DNA of 64,000 nucleotides from Cinnamomum chago (GCA_038049695.1 CP142456.1:22540501-22604500), one strand, 5' to 3'; positions 1 to 10,392 are shown, numbered from the stretch's first letter. The notes: generated by a model from the sequence alone, not told the origin. A program made the numbers and translations.

Positions 1-282
1 ATCTTGTTTTTAAACATGCATTTTTTTTTTTAGAGTTGTAAAAGTATTGATTTATGCATGATTTATTTTTATATCTTGGATGCATTTGTTTTAGAAAAGA
101 GTTTTTAGAAATCAAGCAAGCCTATGTTTTAAATCTTTCAAATCTTTTTAGGCTTTTTATGTTCATGTTTTAAAAACCCTTAGAACGTTTTAAAACATGT
201 TTTTCAAGCTTGATTTAGTGGCCAAAAAGTTCCCACAGAAAATACCTTCAATATACAATTTTTGGGAATTTTGGTCCCAGGG

Positions 283-425
283 GGTCGACCAGCAGTGTGG
301 CCGGTCGACCGGCCACACTGCAGGTCGACTGGGTCATTGTACACCAACGGCCAAAAATATGACCGTTGTGTGTACCCGGTCGACCGGGCCCTGTCATGGG
401 GCCGACCGGGTGGCTAGCCGTTGGG
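283..425 (+). promoter_or_regulatory. GGTCGACC palindrome cluster and AACGG (MSA-like) boxes upstream of the TATA box
   Basis: Seen in LTR 1: GGTCGAC(C/T) at 283-290, 303-310, 323-330 and 378-385, plus GGCCGACC at 399-406 (GGTCGACC in the other LTRs). Three AACGG cores lie at 343-353 (plus strand), 360-370 (minus) and 415-425 (minus). The last reads CCCAACGGCTA, a full match to the plant mitosis-specific activator consensus YCYAACGGYYA bound by three-repeat MYB proteins; the other two each miss one position. Known: Sirevirus LTRs carry palindromes near the TATA box. Inferred: this is the enhancer of the LTR promoter. G2/M timing is a hypothesis. Confidence 0.55.
292..321 (+). repeat. 30-bp perfect palindrome, intact only in LTR 1
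   Basis: The two 15-base halves, starting GCAGTGTGG and centred on GGTCGACC, are exact reverse complements. In LTRs 2-9 the 14 bases after the first GGTCGA, up to the next GGTCGA, are missing. That is the expected product of a deletion between two GGTCGA direct repeats, so the LTR 1 form is probably ancestral. Confidence 0.9.
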
Positions 426-435
426 ATTTTTTTTC

Positions 436-443
436 TATAAATA
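436..443 (+). promoter_or_regulatory. LTR TATA box (representative copy)
   Basis: TATAAATA lies in a T-rich context about 530 bp into the LTR and recurs at the same offset in all nine LTRs. The start of R would be expected some 30 bp downstream, near 470. The start site is inferred, not seen. Confidence 0.7.
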
Positions 444-603
444 TGAGTTCTTTCCTTTGCCAAAAGTTGGGAATTTTTAAGACCCTCCTTGAGGGGTTTT
501 GAGGCATATCAAAGGGAAATGAACTAAGGGATGAAGGGGATCATTAGGAAAGCTAAAGCTTGGATTAATGAAGTTAAATCACCAAGTAGGCTCTACTTTC
601 CTT

Positions 604-1213
604 AATCATATGTTTTCATGCTTTGTTTTATTTTTGGTAAATCATTTGTAGCATGGTAAACTATGTTGTGTTGTATCCTTAACATGTTTTATGTTTTGAA
701 TTGATTTATTGTTTTGGATACATCACCATTGATTAAATCCAAGTAGTACTTTATCTTTGGTAAATCTAAGTAGATCATGTTAATGAAAGAACCTTTGAAA
801 TTATATGTAACATGATTCCTATACTTGGTTGAATCTATAGTTGTTGTTTTTCAACATAAGAAAATAACTTTCAAAACTATCTTATGTTTTGGATTCAACT
901 TCTTTACAAATCATATGTTTTCATGTTTTGTTTTATCTTTGATAAATCTTTAGTAGCATGTTAACCTATGATGTGTTGTATCCTTAGCATGTTTTATATT
1001 TTGAATTGATCTATTGTTTTGGATGCATCATCATTGATTCAACCCAAGTAGTACTTTATCCTTGGTAAATCTAAGTAGATCATGTTAATGGAAACATCTT
1101 TGAAATTAGATGTAACAAGATCCATATACTTGGTTGAATCTTTGGTTGTTGTTTTCCATCATAAGAAAATCTTTTTCAAATATATCTTATGTTTTGGATT
1201 CAACATGTTTACA
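604..1213 (+). repeat. 305-bp tandem duplication inside the LTR
   Basis: Two copies, 604-908 and 909-1213, each beginning AATCATATGTTTTCATG, align without net length change and differ by scattered substitutions. A third copy begins at 1214 but only its first bases match. Present in every LTR, so it predates the array. Each copy encodes the same hairpin set. Confidence 0.85.
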
Positions 1214-1532
1214 AATCATATGTAACTTTGTTTTAAAGTTTCACAACTTGCCTTGCATTGATTGGTATATCATATTCAAGTTGTATTTATAATTACATAT
1301 GATTTGTCCCCTAATTTCAATCAAATCTATTTTTATGTTTTATGAGCTACATTGTTGATTTGATTGACATCCCTATGCATCACATGTTTAGAGCTAATTA
1401 ATTTCATACAACTTGTGAATCTTTGACATCATTAACAAGTTGTTACTTTTAACATGTGACTTGCATTCTATCCACAATCATAAATGTTTTTATGAGCTAA
1501 AACTTTCAAAAGCCTTAGGCACACATTTATGA
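774..1532 (+). other. Chain of inverted repeats in the LTR
   Basis: Stems read directly: 774-782/808-816; 828-835/892-899 enclosing 853-861/880-888; 1036-1050/1127-1140 (one bulge) enclosing 1078-1087/1113-1122; 1211-1225/1293-1307 (15 bp, perfect) enclosing 1243-1250/1277-1284; 1317-1327/1357-1367 (11 bp); 1380-1388/1451-1459 enclosing 1408-1416/1435-1443; 1478-1487/1523-1532 (10 bp). Several loops carry ACTTTCAAA or CTTTGAAAT-like words. The block lies downstream of the TATA box, so it would be in the RNA. Function is not known. Confidence 0.6.
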
Positions 1533-1739
1533 GCTTTCTTTTTAAAAAAAAATGATTGAGGACATCATACACACATCATGAGCATACATCTTCGCATTCA
1601 TTTAGTGTGTGTGTGTGTGTGAGTTTGTTTTACACTTCCATATCCGCCTATTTAAGAGGCATTGTAATGAGCTTAATTGAATCTCCATCAAGTGTATTAT
1701 AGACACTAATTAGTGAGATAACCAACCTTTGGTTGAAGA

Positions 1740-1875
1740 GGTTATTGCTTAGCCTATAAAAGCATAATGTAAAGGTTATTGCTAAGCCTTGAAAAGTATA
1801 TTGTAAAGGTTATTGCTTAGTCTTGAAAAACACATTGTAAAGGTTATTGCTTAGCCTATTGAAAAGCATAAATAG
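1740..1875 (+). repeat. Four 34-bp tandem repeats in the LTR
   Basis: GGTTATTGCT(T/A)AG starts at 1740, 1774, 1808 and 1842, exactly 34 bp apart. Conserved in all nine LTRs, downstream of the inferred transcription start, so it would lie in R or U5. Confidence 0.88.
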
Positions 1876-2126
1876 TGGAAATCCGGTGGGGTGTTGGATC
1901 ACAAGCCGGTAGTGGATGTAGGCATTGAGGCCGAACCACTATAAATCCTTGTGTGATGGTGCTTGCTTTGTGGTGATTGTTTTCATTAAGCTTCCGCATT
2001 TTATTTGATAATCATCACTTATGACTAGTTTAATTTAAAGAAGTTAAAATTTATCTTAATTGGTCATAATTGGAGCTCACCCTATTCACCCCCCCCCTCT
2101 AGGGTTCGGATCCCCGGACTTACAAT

Positions 2127-2138
2127 TGGTATCAGAGC
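2127..2138 (+). other. Primer-binding site, tRNA-iMet (representative copy)
   Basis: TGGTATCAGAGC, two bases after the LTR end, is complementary to the 3' end of plant initiator tRNA-Met. After 12 matching bases the sequence reads GGG rather than the expected CAG. The same site follows LTRs 2-8. It is absent after LTR 9, which marks the end of the array. Confidence 0.88.
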
Positions 2139-2272
2139 GGGTTACTCCATTTTAGGGCTTAACAACCCGGAGTTGATCCTTGCTAGATTTGAACCCTAGT
2201 GTTGTGATTTATTGCATATCTTTTTAAAAATTTCCACTATGTTTGAAATTGTTATTTCCCCTAGCTTCATTG

Positions 2273-4553
2273 CACCACTCTAAGACTTTTTCAAGTTATA
2301 TCTTTAAGAGTTGGTGAGTCCTCAAAGTGATCTCTCAAGGACATCCTTTTCAAGACCTTAGGTGAATCTTCATTGGTACACATTTAGACTAACCTTAAGT
2401 CCTTGATCCCCCTAGACCAACCTATTCTTTATAGTTATATCTATTTGTTGGTCATAGTACATTTGCATTTTGTTTCTTTATAGTCACATCGCTTAAAATG
2501 CAATGTTTCTTTGTGATCATTTGATTTTGTCTTTATGAACTTTTAAAGTTACATCTCATGGTTTTCAAAATCCTTTGATTGCAATATTTTCATGATGGAT
2601 TTGCATTTTGTTCATATAGTTATATCTCTTGTAGTGCATATCTATTCATGATCAATTGATTGTGATTACAAATGCTTTCATAGCTAGTTTTTTCATGATC
2701 AATTGATGTTGGAAAATCATTTGATGATTGTCATAGTTAGATCCTTTTTGTAAATCAAATGATTTGAATCTATTTAAGTTTTCCATTGATTTTCAAGTCA
2801 TATCTCATTGTATGGAAAATTTGTGAGTGTCTATTGTTTTACAATTTGAAAATTTACAATAGTACACTTCTTGTTTTTCAAAATCACTTGTTCATAATTC
2901 TATAAATGATTCTTTATTGGAATTTCAAATATTGAAGTGATTTGAGAAACTTTGGAAAATGTTCTAAGCTTTATTGTTTGTATTTATAGAAGCACTTTCC
3001 TTAAATTTATTTCCTTGTGCTTAACTATGATTATATCATTTGGAAGGAAATAATTTTTACAAACAATTTGCATCTTTGCTCTTTTAGTTACATTCTTTTT
3101 ATGCAAATTGATTTTGATGTCTTACATTGCTTGGTTGGATATGGTTTCATTGATTTGCATGTTTGTGCCTAACTTGGTATATTTTTTCATTAATGCAAAT
3201 TGATGATTGTTTATGTGCTTTATAGTAAAATCTTGTATTTGAGCTTTTTAAGTACATTTGTGATTTAGTGTGCTAAGTTCATTTGGTGTAAACCTCATAT
3301 CCTTTTCCATTGCATTGTAATCTTAGTACATTTGCTAAGAGTGGAGATGTTACATGATAGATTGATTCCTTTAACTTCATACCTTCTTGTGCTTAAATAG
3401 TTATATTCTTTTTTTATGATTGGTATGAGTTAGATCTTGAGTGTTGATTAATCCTCTCTATGCAAATGTCAAATCGTTCTATGTATGGTTGTGTTATTCA
3501 TTATATTTGTAGAAACCATACTAGAACTAAAATCCATCCTCTATGCTTTCTAGTCATATTTTTTTTTGATGGTTATGATGTTGATTCATGTATTTTCTCT
3601 AAGTGATGTCATCCTTGTACATGTTTCAACTTCATAGTGGTGATCTTAATCATATGAAACTCTTTGAGATCCATTCCTCGTATTTCTATATGTTTGATGG
3701 ATATCTTAGTTGTTGAATTCATATGATTTAGTCACTTTGAAAATTGCATGCATTACCAAGTAATATCCTTTTGCATTGCAATTTACCTTGTTCATCATTT
3801 TGCTCTATAGTCATATCTTTAAAAGTGATGAATATGCATTTATGATGCTTGATGGAATTTTGTGTTTGTCACATTCTTGCTCTTTATCATGTTGTCAAAT
3901 TCAATTGATTTTAATTGGTATAATTTTCAATTGATTTGATTTCTTGTGAATGTGATAGACCATGTGTACATTGGTTTGAACTTGATAATTATATGTTTTC
4001 ATTCCATGTCACATTCCATTAGCATCATAATTTTCATGTTTGCCTCCTCCCTTGCTCTTATAGGTAAATCTCATTACCACCATGTTTATGTGTTCATAAT
4101 ATTGGTTGGTTAATTGTTGAGGTAGGCTTCGTGTTTGAATTTCATTTCACTCATTCTTGGACATTAATAGTCATATTTATTGATTGAATGAGATGATTTC
4201 AAAACCTTCATAGCATATGATTTTCATAGTTAAATTATTTGATGCTATGATTAATAAACCCCATTTCATCATGGATAGCTCTAATTTGGATTTTTCCTAA
4301 TAGGTATATTTTTAAATCCATTTTAGAGTGATTGCTTTAATAGACTTATCTTTGAATCTCAATTGGTATTCTTTGTTTTTCCAATTGGTATCCATGATTG
4401 CTTTTCTCATTAGACCTTGCTTTCTTTTGGTAATTTGATCATATTGAGCTTTATAGTTAAATGAATCTAATCCTTTCCTTGAAGTTGACCCTCATTTGGT
4501 TAAACCATCTACTTCTTGAACCAAATAGTTATATCTTGTCAAAAGTTTGACAA
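2273..4553 (+). other. Chain of about 25 inverted repeats with a recurrent AGTYAYATCT-like loop word
   Basis: Consecutive stem pairs include 2273-2281/2307-2316, 2415-2421/2447-2453, 2463-2471/2495-2503, 2523-2529/2566-2572, 2598-2605/2635-2642, 2714-2725/2754-2765 (12 bp), 2779-2786/2812-2819, 2831-2837/2856-2862, 2881-2889/2935-2943, 3007-3016/3044-3053, 3064-3073/3101-3110, 3153-3160/3193-3200, 3372-3383/3422-3432, 3476-3490/3514-3527, 3741-3752/3772-3784, 3791-3801/3821-3832, 3896-3907/3928-3938, 4150-4156/4186-4192, 4208-4216/4242-4250, 4279-4293/4314-4328, 4494-4501/4519-4526, 4536-4543/4546-4553. Loops are mostly 17-36 nt. AGTTATATCT or a close variant lies in the loop at 2294, 2433, 2482, 2547, 2618, 2735, 2796, 3086, 3399, 3552, 3759, 3809, 4169 and 4228. 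Stems differ in sequence from one another. A role in RNA packaging or dimerisation is a hypothesis only. Confidence 0.65.
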
Positions 4554-4559
4554 AAGAAG

Positions 4560-5153
4560 AGAACGGATTGAGGGGGAGTGTAAACCTTCATAGGAAGTAT
4601 TAGTTTTGATCAAATTGACCCTTGGATTGCCTTTGGACCCTTAGAGACTTCCACCATACATGATAGCCTGTTATAAATTTCATTTTCGATTTCTTTTGTC
4701 AACAGGTGCTACTAAAGGTATTTTCCTTATTTCATGTGTGTAGGTACCTTTGCAATTTAATGTCAAAGGGGGAGAGAGCATTCAAGTTCTCAAAAGGGTG
4801 AAGAGAATGTCCAAGCTTCCTAAGGGGAGGTTTTGTATGATCTTCTACAAGGGGAGAGAATACATACCTTGCCAAAGGGAGAGAGAGAGGCATGGTCAAA
4901 GGGGGAGAGCAATTAGAAGAAAGAAAGCTTTGGAGCTAAAGGAGATGCTTGGATAAAGAAAGAAAGAAGAAAGAAAGCTTAAAGAATGATCAAGTTCCAA
5001 GCATCAAGAAGAATGAAGAAAAAGACCCAAAGCCCAAGCTAAGAGAAGGAGCATCCAAGAAGATTTCAAGACTTGTCTAGCTGAGGGGGAGCTGAAGACT
5101 TAGTGTGTAAATCCAGTGGTGAGTGTGTTGCCATCAAATTACAAAGGGGGAGA
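4560..5153 (+). other. Purine-rich 3' segment with multiple polypurine tracts
   Basis: AAAGGGGGAGA occurs at 4765-4775, 4898-4908 and 5143-5153. Near copies (GAGGGGGAG near 4570 and 5083, AAGGGGAGAG near 4850, AAAGGGAGAGA near 4874) lie between. The last copy abuts the LTR and is the expected plus-strand primer. Multiplied copies of this tract upstream of the 3' LTR are a known Sirevirus trait. Present in all eight units. Confidence 0.8.
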
Positions 5154-5154
5154 T

Positions 5155-7362
5155 TGTTAGGGATTTTGTAGATTGCAATTTGATGGATGCATAATCATTC
5201 TAGCATCATTTGATTCACACACATATGCATTGATTTTAGAAATCTTGAAATCTTGTTTTTAAACATGCATTTTTTTTTAGAGTTGTAAAAGTATTGATTT
5301 ATGCATGATTTATTTTTATATCTTGGATGCATTTGTTTTAGAAAAGAGTTTTTAGAAATCAAGCAAGCCTATGTTTTAAATCTTTCAAATCTTTTTAGGC
5401 TTTTTATGTTCATGTTTTAAAAACCCTTAGAACGTTTTAAAACATGTTTTTCAAGCTTGATTTAGTGGCCAAAAAGTTCCCACAGAAAATACCTTCAATA
5501 TACAATTTTTGGGAATTTTGGTCCCAGGGGGTCGACCAGCAGTGTGGCCGGTCGAGGTCGACTGGGTCATTGTACACCAACGGCCAGAAATATGACCGTT
5601 GTGTGTACCCGGTCGACCGGGCCCTGTCATGGGGTCGACCGGGTGGCTAGCCGTTGGGATTTTTTTTCTATAAATATGAGTTCTTTCCTTTGCCAAAAGT
5701 TGGGAATTTTTAAGACCCTCCTTGAGGGGTTTTGAGGCATATCAAAGGGAAATGAACTAAGGGATGAAGGGGATCATTAGGAAAGCTAAAGCTTGGATTA
5801 ATGAAGTTAAATCACCAAGTAGGCTCTACTTTCCTTAATCATATGTTTTCATGCTTTGTTTTATTTTTGGTAAATCATTTGTAGCATGGTAAACTATGTT
5901 GTGTTGTATCCTTAACATGTTTTATGTTTTGAATTGATTTATTGTTTTGGATACATCATCATTGATTAAATCCAAGTAGTACTTTATCTTTGGTAAATCA
6001 AAGTAGATCATGTTAATGAAAGAACCTTTGAAATTATATGTAACATGATTCCTATACTTGGTTGAATCTATAGTTGTTGTTTTTCAACATAAGAAAATCA
6101 CTTTCAAAACTATCTTATGTTTTGGATTCAACTTCTTTACAAATCATATGTTTTCATGTTTTGTTTTATCTTTGATAAATCTTTAGTAGCATGTTAACCT
6201 ATGATGTGTTGTATCCTTAGCATGTTTTATATTTTGAATTGATCTATTGTTTTGGATGCATCATCATTGATTCAACCCAAGTAGTACTTTATCCTTGGTA
6301 AATCTAAGTAGATCATGTTAATGGAAACATCTTTGAAATTAGATGTAACATGATCCATATACTTGGTTGAATCTTTGGTTGTTTTTTTCCATTATAAGAA
6401 AATCTTTTTCAAATATATCTTATGTTTTGGATTCAACATGTTTACAAATCATATGTAACTTTGTTTTAAAGTTTCACAACTTGCCTTGCATTGATTGGTA
6501 TATCATATTCAAGTTGTATTTATAATTACATATGATTTGTCCCCTAATTTCAATCAAATCTATTTTTATGTTTTATGAGCTACATTGTTGATTTGATTGA
6601 CATCCCTATGCATCACATGTTTAGAGCTAATTAATTTCATACAACTTGTGAATCTTTGACATCATTAACAAGTTGTTACTTTTAACATGTGACTTGCATT
6701 CTATCCACAATCATAAATGTTTTTATGAGCTAAAACTTTCAAAAGCCTTAGGCACACATTTATGAGCTTTCTTTTTAAAAAAAAATGATTGAGGACATCA
6801 TACACACATCATGAGCATACATCTTCGCATTCATTTAGTGTGTGTGTGTGTGTGTGAGTTTGTTTTACACTTCCATATCCGCCTATTTAAGAGGCATTGT
6901 AATGAGCTTAATTGAATCTCCATCAAGTGTATTATAGACACTAATTAGTGAGATAACCAACCTTTGGTTGAAGAGGTTATTGCTTAGCCTATAAAAGCAT
7001 AATGTAAAGGTTATTGCTAAGCCTTGAAAAGTATATTGTAAAGGTTATTGCTTAGTCTTGAAAAACATATTGTAAAGGTTATTGCTTAGCCTATTGAAAA
7101 GCATAAATAGTGGAAATCCGGTGGGGTGTTGGATCACAAGCCGGTAGTGGATGTAGGCATTGAGGCCGAACCACTATAAATCCTTGTGTGATGGTGCTTG
7201 CTTTGTGGTGATTGTTTTCATTAAGCTTCCGCATTTTATTTGATAATCATCACTTATGACTAGTTTAATTTAAAGAAGTTAAAATTTATCTTAATTGGTC
7301 ATAATTGGAGCTCACCCTATTCACCCCCCCCCCCCTCTAGGGTTCGGATCCCCGGACTTACA
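5155..7362 (+). repeat. LTR 2 of array
   Basis: 2,208 bp, TGTTAG...TTACA. Inner-LTR states: CATCATC, GTAAATCAAAG, TAACATGATC, C12. It carries the GTTTTTTTCCATTATAAG variant near 6379-6396 that only LTR 4 shares. Palindrome half-deleted. TATA box 5669-5676; (GT)9. Confidence 0.92.
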
Positions 7363-10300
7363 ATTGGTATCAGAGCGGGTTACTCCATTTTAGGGCTTAA
7401 CAACCCGGAGTTGATCCTTGCTAGATTTGAACCCTAGTGTTGTGATTTATTGCATATCTTTTTAAAAATTTCCACTATGTTTGAAATTGTTATTTCCCCT
7501 AGCTTCATTGCACCACTCTAAGACTTTTTCAAGTTATATCTTTAAGAGTTGGTGAGTCCTCAAAGTGATCTCTCAAGGACATCCTTTTCAAGACCTTAGG
7601 TGAATCTTCATTGGTACACATTTAGACTAACCTTAAGTCCTTGATCCCCCTAGACCAACCTATTCTTTATAGTTATATCTATTTGTTGGTCATAGTACAT
7701 TTGCATTTTGTTTCTTTATAGTCACATCGCTTAAAATGCAATGTTTCTTTGTGATCATTTGATTTTGTCTTTATGAACTTTTAAAGTTACATCTCATGGT
7801 TTTCAAAATCCTTTGATTGCAATATTTTCATGATGGATTTGCATTTTGTTCATATAGTTATATCTCTTGTAGTGCATATCTATTCATGATCAATTGATTG
7901 TGATTACAAATGCTTTCATAGCTAGTTTTTTCATGATCAATTGATGTTGGAAAATCATTTGATGATTGTCATAGTTAGATCCTTTTTGTAAATCAAATGA
8001 TTTGAATCTATTTAAGTTTTCCATTGATTTTCAAGTCATATCTCATTGTATGGAAAATTTGTGAGTGTCTATTGTTTTACAATTTGAAATTTTACAATAG
8101 TACACTTCTTGTTTTTCAAAATCACTTGTTCATAATTCTATAAATGATTCTTTATTGGAATTTCAAATATTGAAGTGATTTGAGAAACTTTGGAAAATGT
8201 TCTAAGCTTTATTGTTTGTATTTATAGAAGCACTTTCCTTAAATTTATTTCCTTGTGCTTAACTATGATTATATCATTTGGAAGGAAATAATTTTTACAA
8301 ACAATTTGCATCTTTGCTCTTTTAGTTACATTCTTTTTATGCAAATTGATTTTGATGTCTTACATTGCTTGGTTGGATATGGTTTCATTGATTTGCATGT
8401 TTGTGCCTAACTTGGTATATTTTTTCATTAATGCAAATTGATGATTGTTTATGTGCTTTATAGTAAAATCTTGTATTTGAGCTTTTTAAGTACATTTGTG
8501 ATTTAGTGTGCTAAGTTCATTTGGTGTAAACCTCATATCCTTTTCCATTGCATTGTAATCTTAGTACATTTGCTAAGAGTGGAGATGTTACATGATAGAT
8601 TGATTCCTTTAACTTCATACCTTCTTGTGCTTAAATAGTTATATTCTTTTTTTATGATTGGTATGAGTTAGATCTTGAGTGTTGATTAATCCTCTCTATG
8701 CAAATGTCAAATCGTTCTATGTATGGTTGTGTTATTCATTATATTTGTAGAAACCATACTAGAACTAAAATCCATCCTCTATGCTTTCTAGTCATATTTT
8801 TTTTTGATGGTTATGATGTTGATTCATGTATTTTCTCTAAGTGATGTCATCCTTGTACATGTTTCAACTTCATAGTGGTGATCTTAATCATATGAAACTC
8901 TTTGAGATCCATTCCTCGTATTTCTATATGTTTGATGGATATCTTAGTTGTTGAATTCATATGATTTAGTCACTTTGAAAATTGCATGCATTACCAAGTA
9001 ATATCCTTTTGCATTGCAATTTACCTTGTTCATCATTTTGCTCTATAGTCATATCTTTAAAAGTGATGAATATGCATTTATGATGCTTGATGGAATTTTG
9101 TGTTTGTCACATTCTTGCTCTTTATCATGTTGTCAAATTCAATTGATTTTAATTGGTATAATTTTCAATTGATTTGATTTCTTGTGAATGTGATAGACCA
9201 TGTGTACATTGGTTTGAACTTGATAATTATATGTTTTCATTCCATGTCACATTCCATTAGCATCATAATTTTCATGTTTGCCTCCTCCCTTGCTCTTATA
9301 GGTAAATCTCATTACCACCATGTTTATGTGTTCATAATATTGGTTGGTTAATTGTTGAGGTAGGCTTCGTGTTTGAATTTCATTTCACTCATTCTTGGAC
9401 ATTAATAGTCATATTTATTGATTGAATGAGATGATTTCAAAACCTTCATAGCATATGATTTTCATAGTTAAATTATTTGATGCTATGATTAATAAACCCC
9501 ATTTCATCATGGATAGCTCTAATTTGGATTTTTCCTAATAGGTATATTTTTAAATCCATTTTAGAGTGATTGCTTTAATAGACTTATCTTTGAATCTCAA
9601 TTGGTATTCTTTGTTTTTCCAATTGGTATCCATGATTGCTTTTCTCATTAGACCTTGCTTTCTTTTGGTAATTTGATCATATTGAGCTTTATAGTTAAAT
9701 GAATCTAATCCTTTCCTTGAAGTTGACCCTCATTTGGTTAAACCATCTACTTCTTGAACCAAATAGTTATATCTTGTCAAAAGTTTGACAAAAGAAGAGA
9801 ACGGATTGAGGGGGAGTGTAAACCTTCATAGGAAGTATTAGTTTTGATCAAATTGACCCTTGGATTGCCTTTGGACCCTTAGAGACTTCCACCATACATG
9901 ATAGCCTGTTATAAATTTCATTTTCGATTTCTTTTGTCAACAGGTGCTACTAAAGGTATTTTCCTTATTTCATGTGTGTAGGTACCTTTGCAATTTAATG
10001 TCAAAGGGGGAGAGAGCATTCAAGTTCTCAAAAGGGTGAAGAGAATGTCCAAGCTTCCTAAGGGGAGGTTTTGTATGATCTTCTACAAGGGGAGAGAATA
10101 CATACCTTGCCAAAGGGAGAGAGAGAGGCATGGTCAAAGGGGGAGAGCAATTAGAAGAAAGAAAGCTTTGGAGCTAAAGGAGATGCTTGGATAAAGAAAG
10201 AAAGAAGAAAGAAAGCTTAAAGAATGATCAAGTTCCAAGCATCAAGAAGAATGAAGAAAAAGACCCAAAGCCCAAGCTAAGAGAAGGAGCATCCAAGAAG

Positions 10301-10392
10301 ATTTCAAGACTTGTCTAGCTGAGGGGGAGCTGAAGACTTAGTGTGTAAATCCAGTGGTGAGTGTGTTGCCATCAAATTGCAAAGGGGGAGAT
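7363..10392 (+). mobile_element. Internal domain 2 of array (non-coding)
   Basis: Primer-binding site 7365-7376, terminal polypurine tract 10381-10391. Variant states: GAAATTTTAC, TTTTTACAAAC, ATTGCAAAGG. Same hairpin chain and purine-rich tail as internal domain 1; no gene. Confidence 0.9.

Larger units (their letters stand above)
1..2124 (+). repeat. LTR 1 of array (5' truncated by the window edge)
   Basis: Position 1 matches LTR base 96 of the other copies. It is the only copy with an intact 30-bp palindrome at 292-321; all others lack 14 bp there. It carries the outer-LTR states shared only with LTR 9: CATCACC near 721-727, GTAAATCTAAG near 760-770, TAACAAGATC at 1113-1122 and a C9 run near 2089-2097. 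It also has private changes (an 11-T run near 31-41, GGCCGACC at 399-406, AAAATAAC near 861-868). TATA box at 436-443, (GT)8 at 1605-1620. Confidence 0.9.
2125..5154 (+). mobile_element. Internal domain 1 of array (non-coding)
   Basis: Bounded by the primer-binding site (2127-2138) and terminal polypurine tract (5143-5153). It holds the hairpin chain at 2273-4553 and a purine-rich 3' segment at 4560-5153 with several G-tracts. The longest open frame is 68 codons, starts at TTG and translates the polypurine repeats, so it is not regarded as a gene. Variant states: GAAAATTTAC near 2845, T at 3058, ATTACAAAGG before the 3' LTR. Confidence 0.88.

Noticed and set aside
197-502. Overlapping open frames on both strands across the LTR promoter in every unit
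   Set aside because: They exist because the GC-rich GGTCGACC block lacks stops. The 14-bp deletion and single-base differences change their frame and length between LTRs.
1605-1620. (GT)n run and the C-run near the LTR end as functional signals
   Set aside because: Their lengths vary from LTR to LTR (GT 6-9, C 9-12), as expected for simple slippage; used only as markers.
1740-1875. Short regular repeats as a CRISPR array
   Set aside because: The 34-bp units are contiguous without unique spacers and lie in a plant LTR.
4750-4956. A 68-codon frame repeated in each array unit (shorter in the last)
   Set aside because: It starts at TTG, is Lys/Arg/Gly-rich because it translates the purine-rich repeats, and has no recognisable domain. 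The 2-bp GA expansion in unit 8 shifts it freely.
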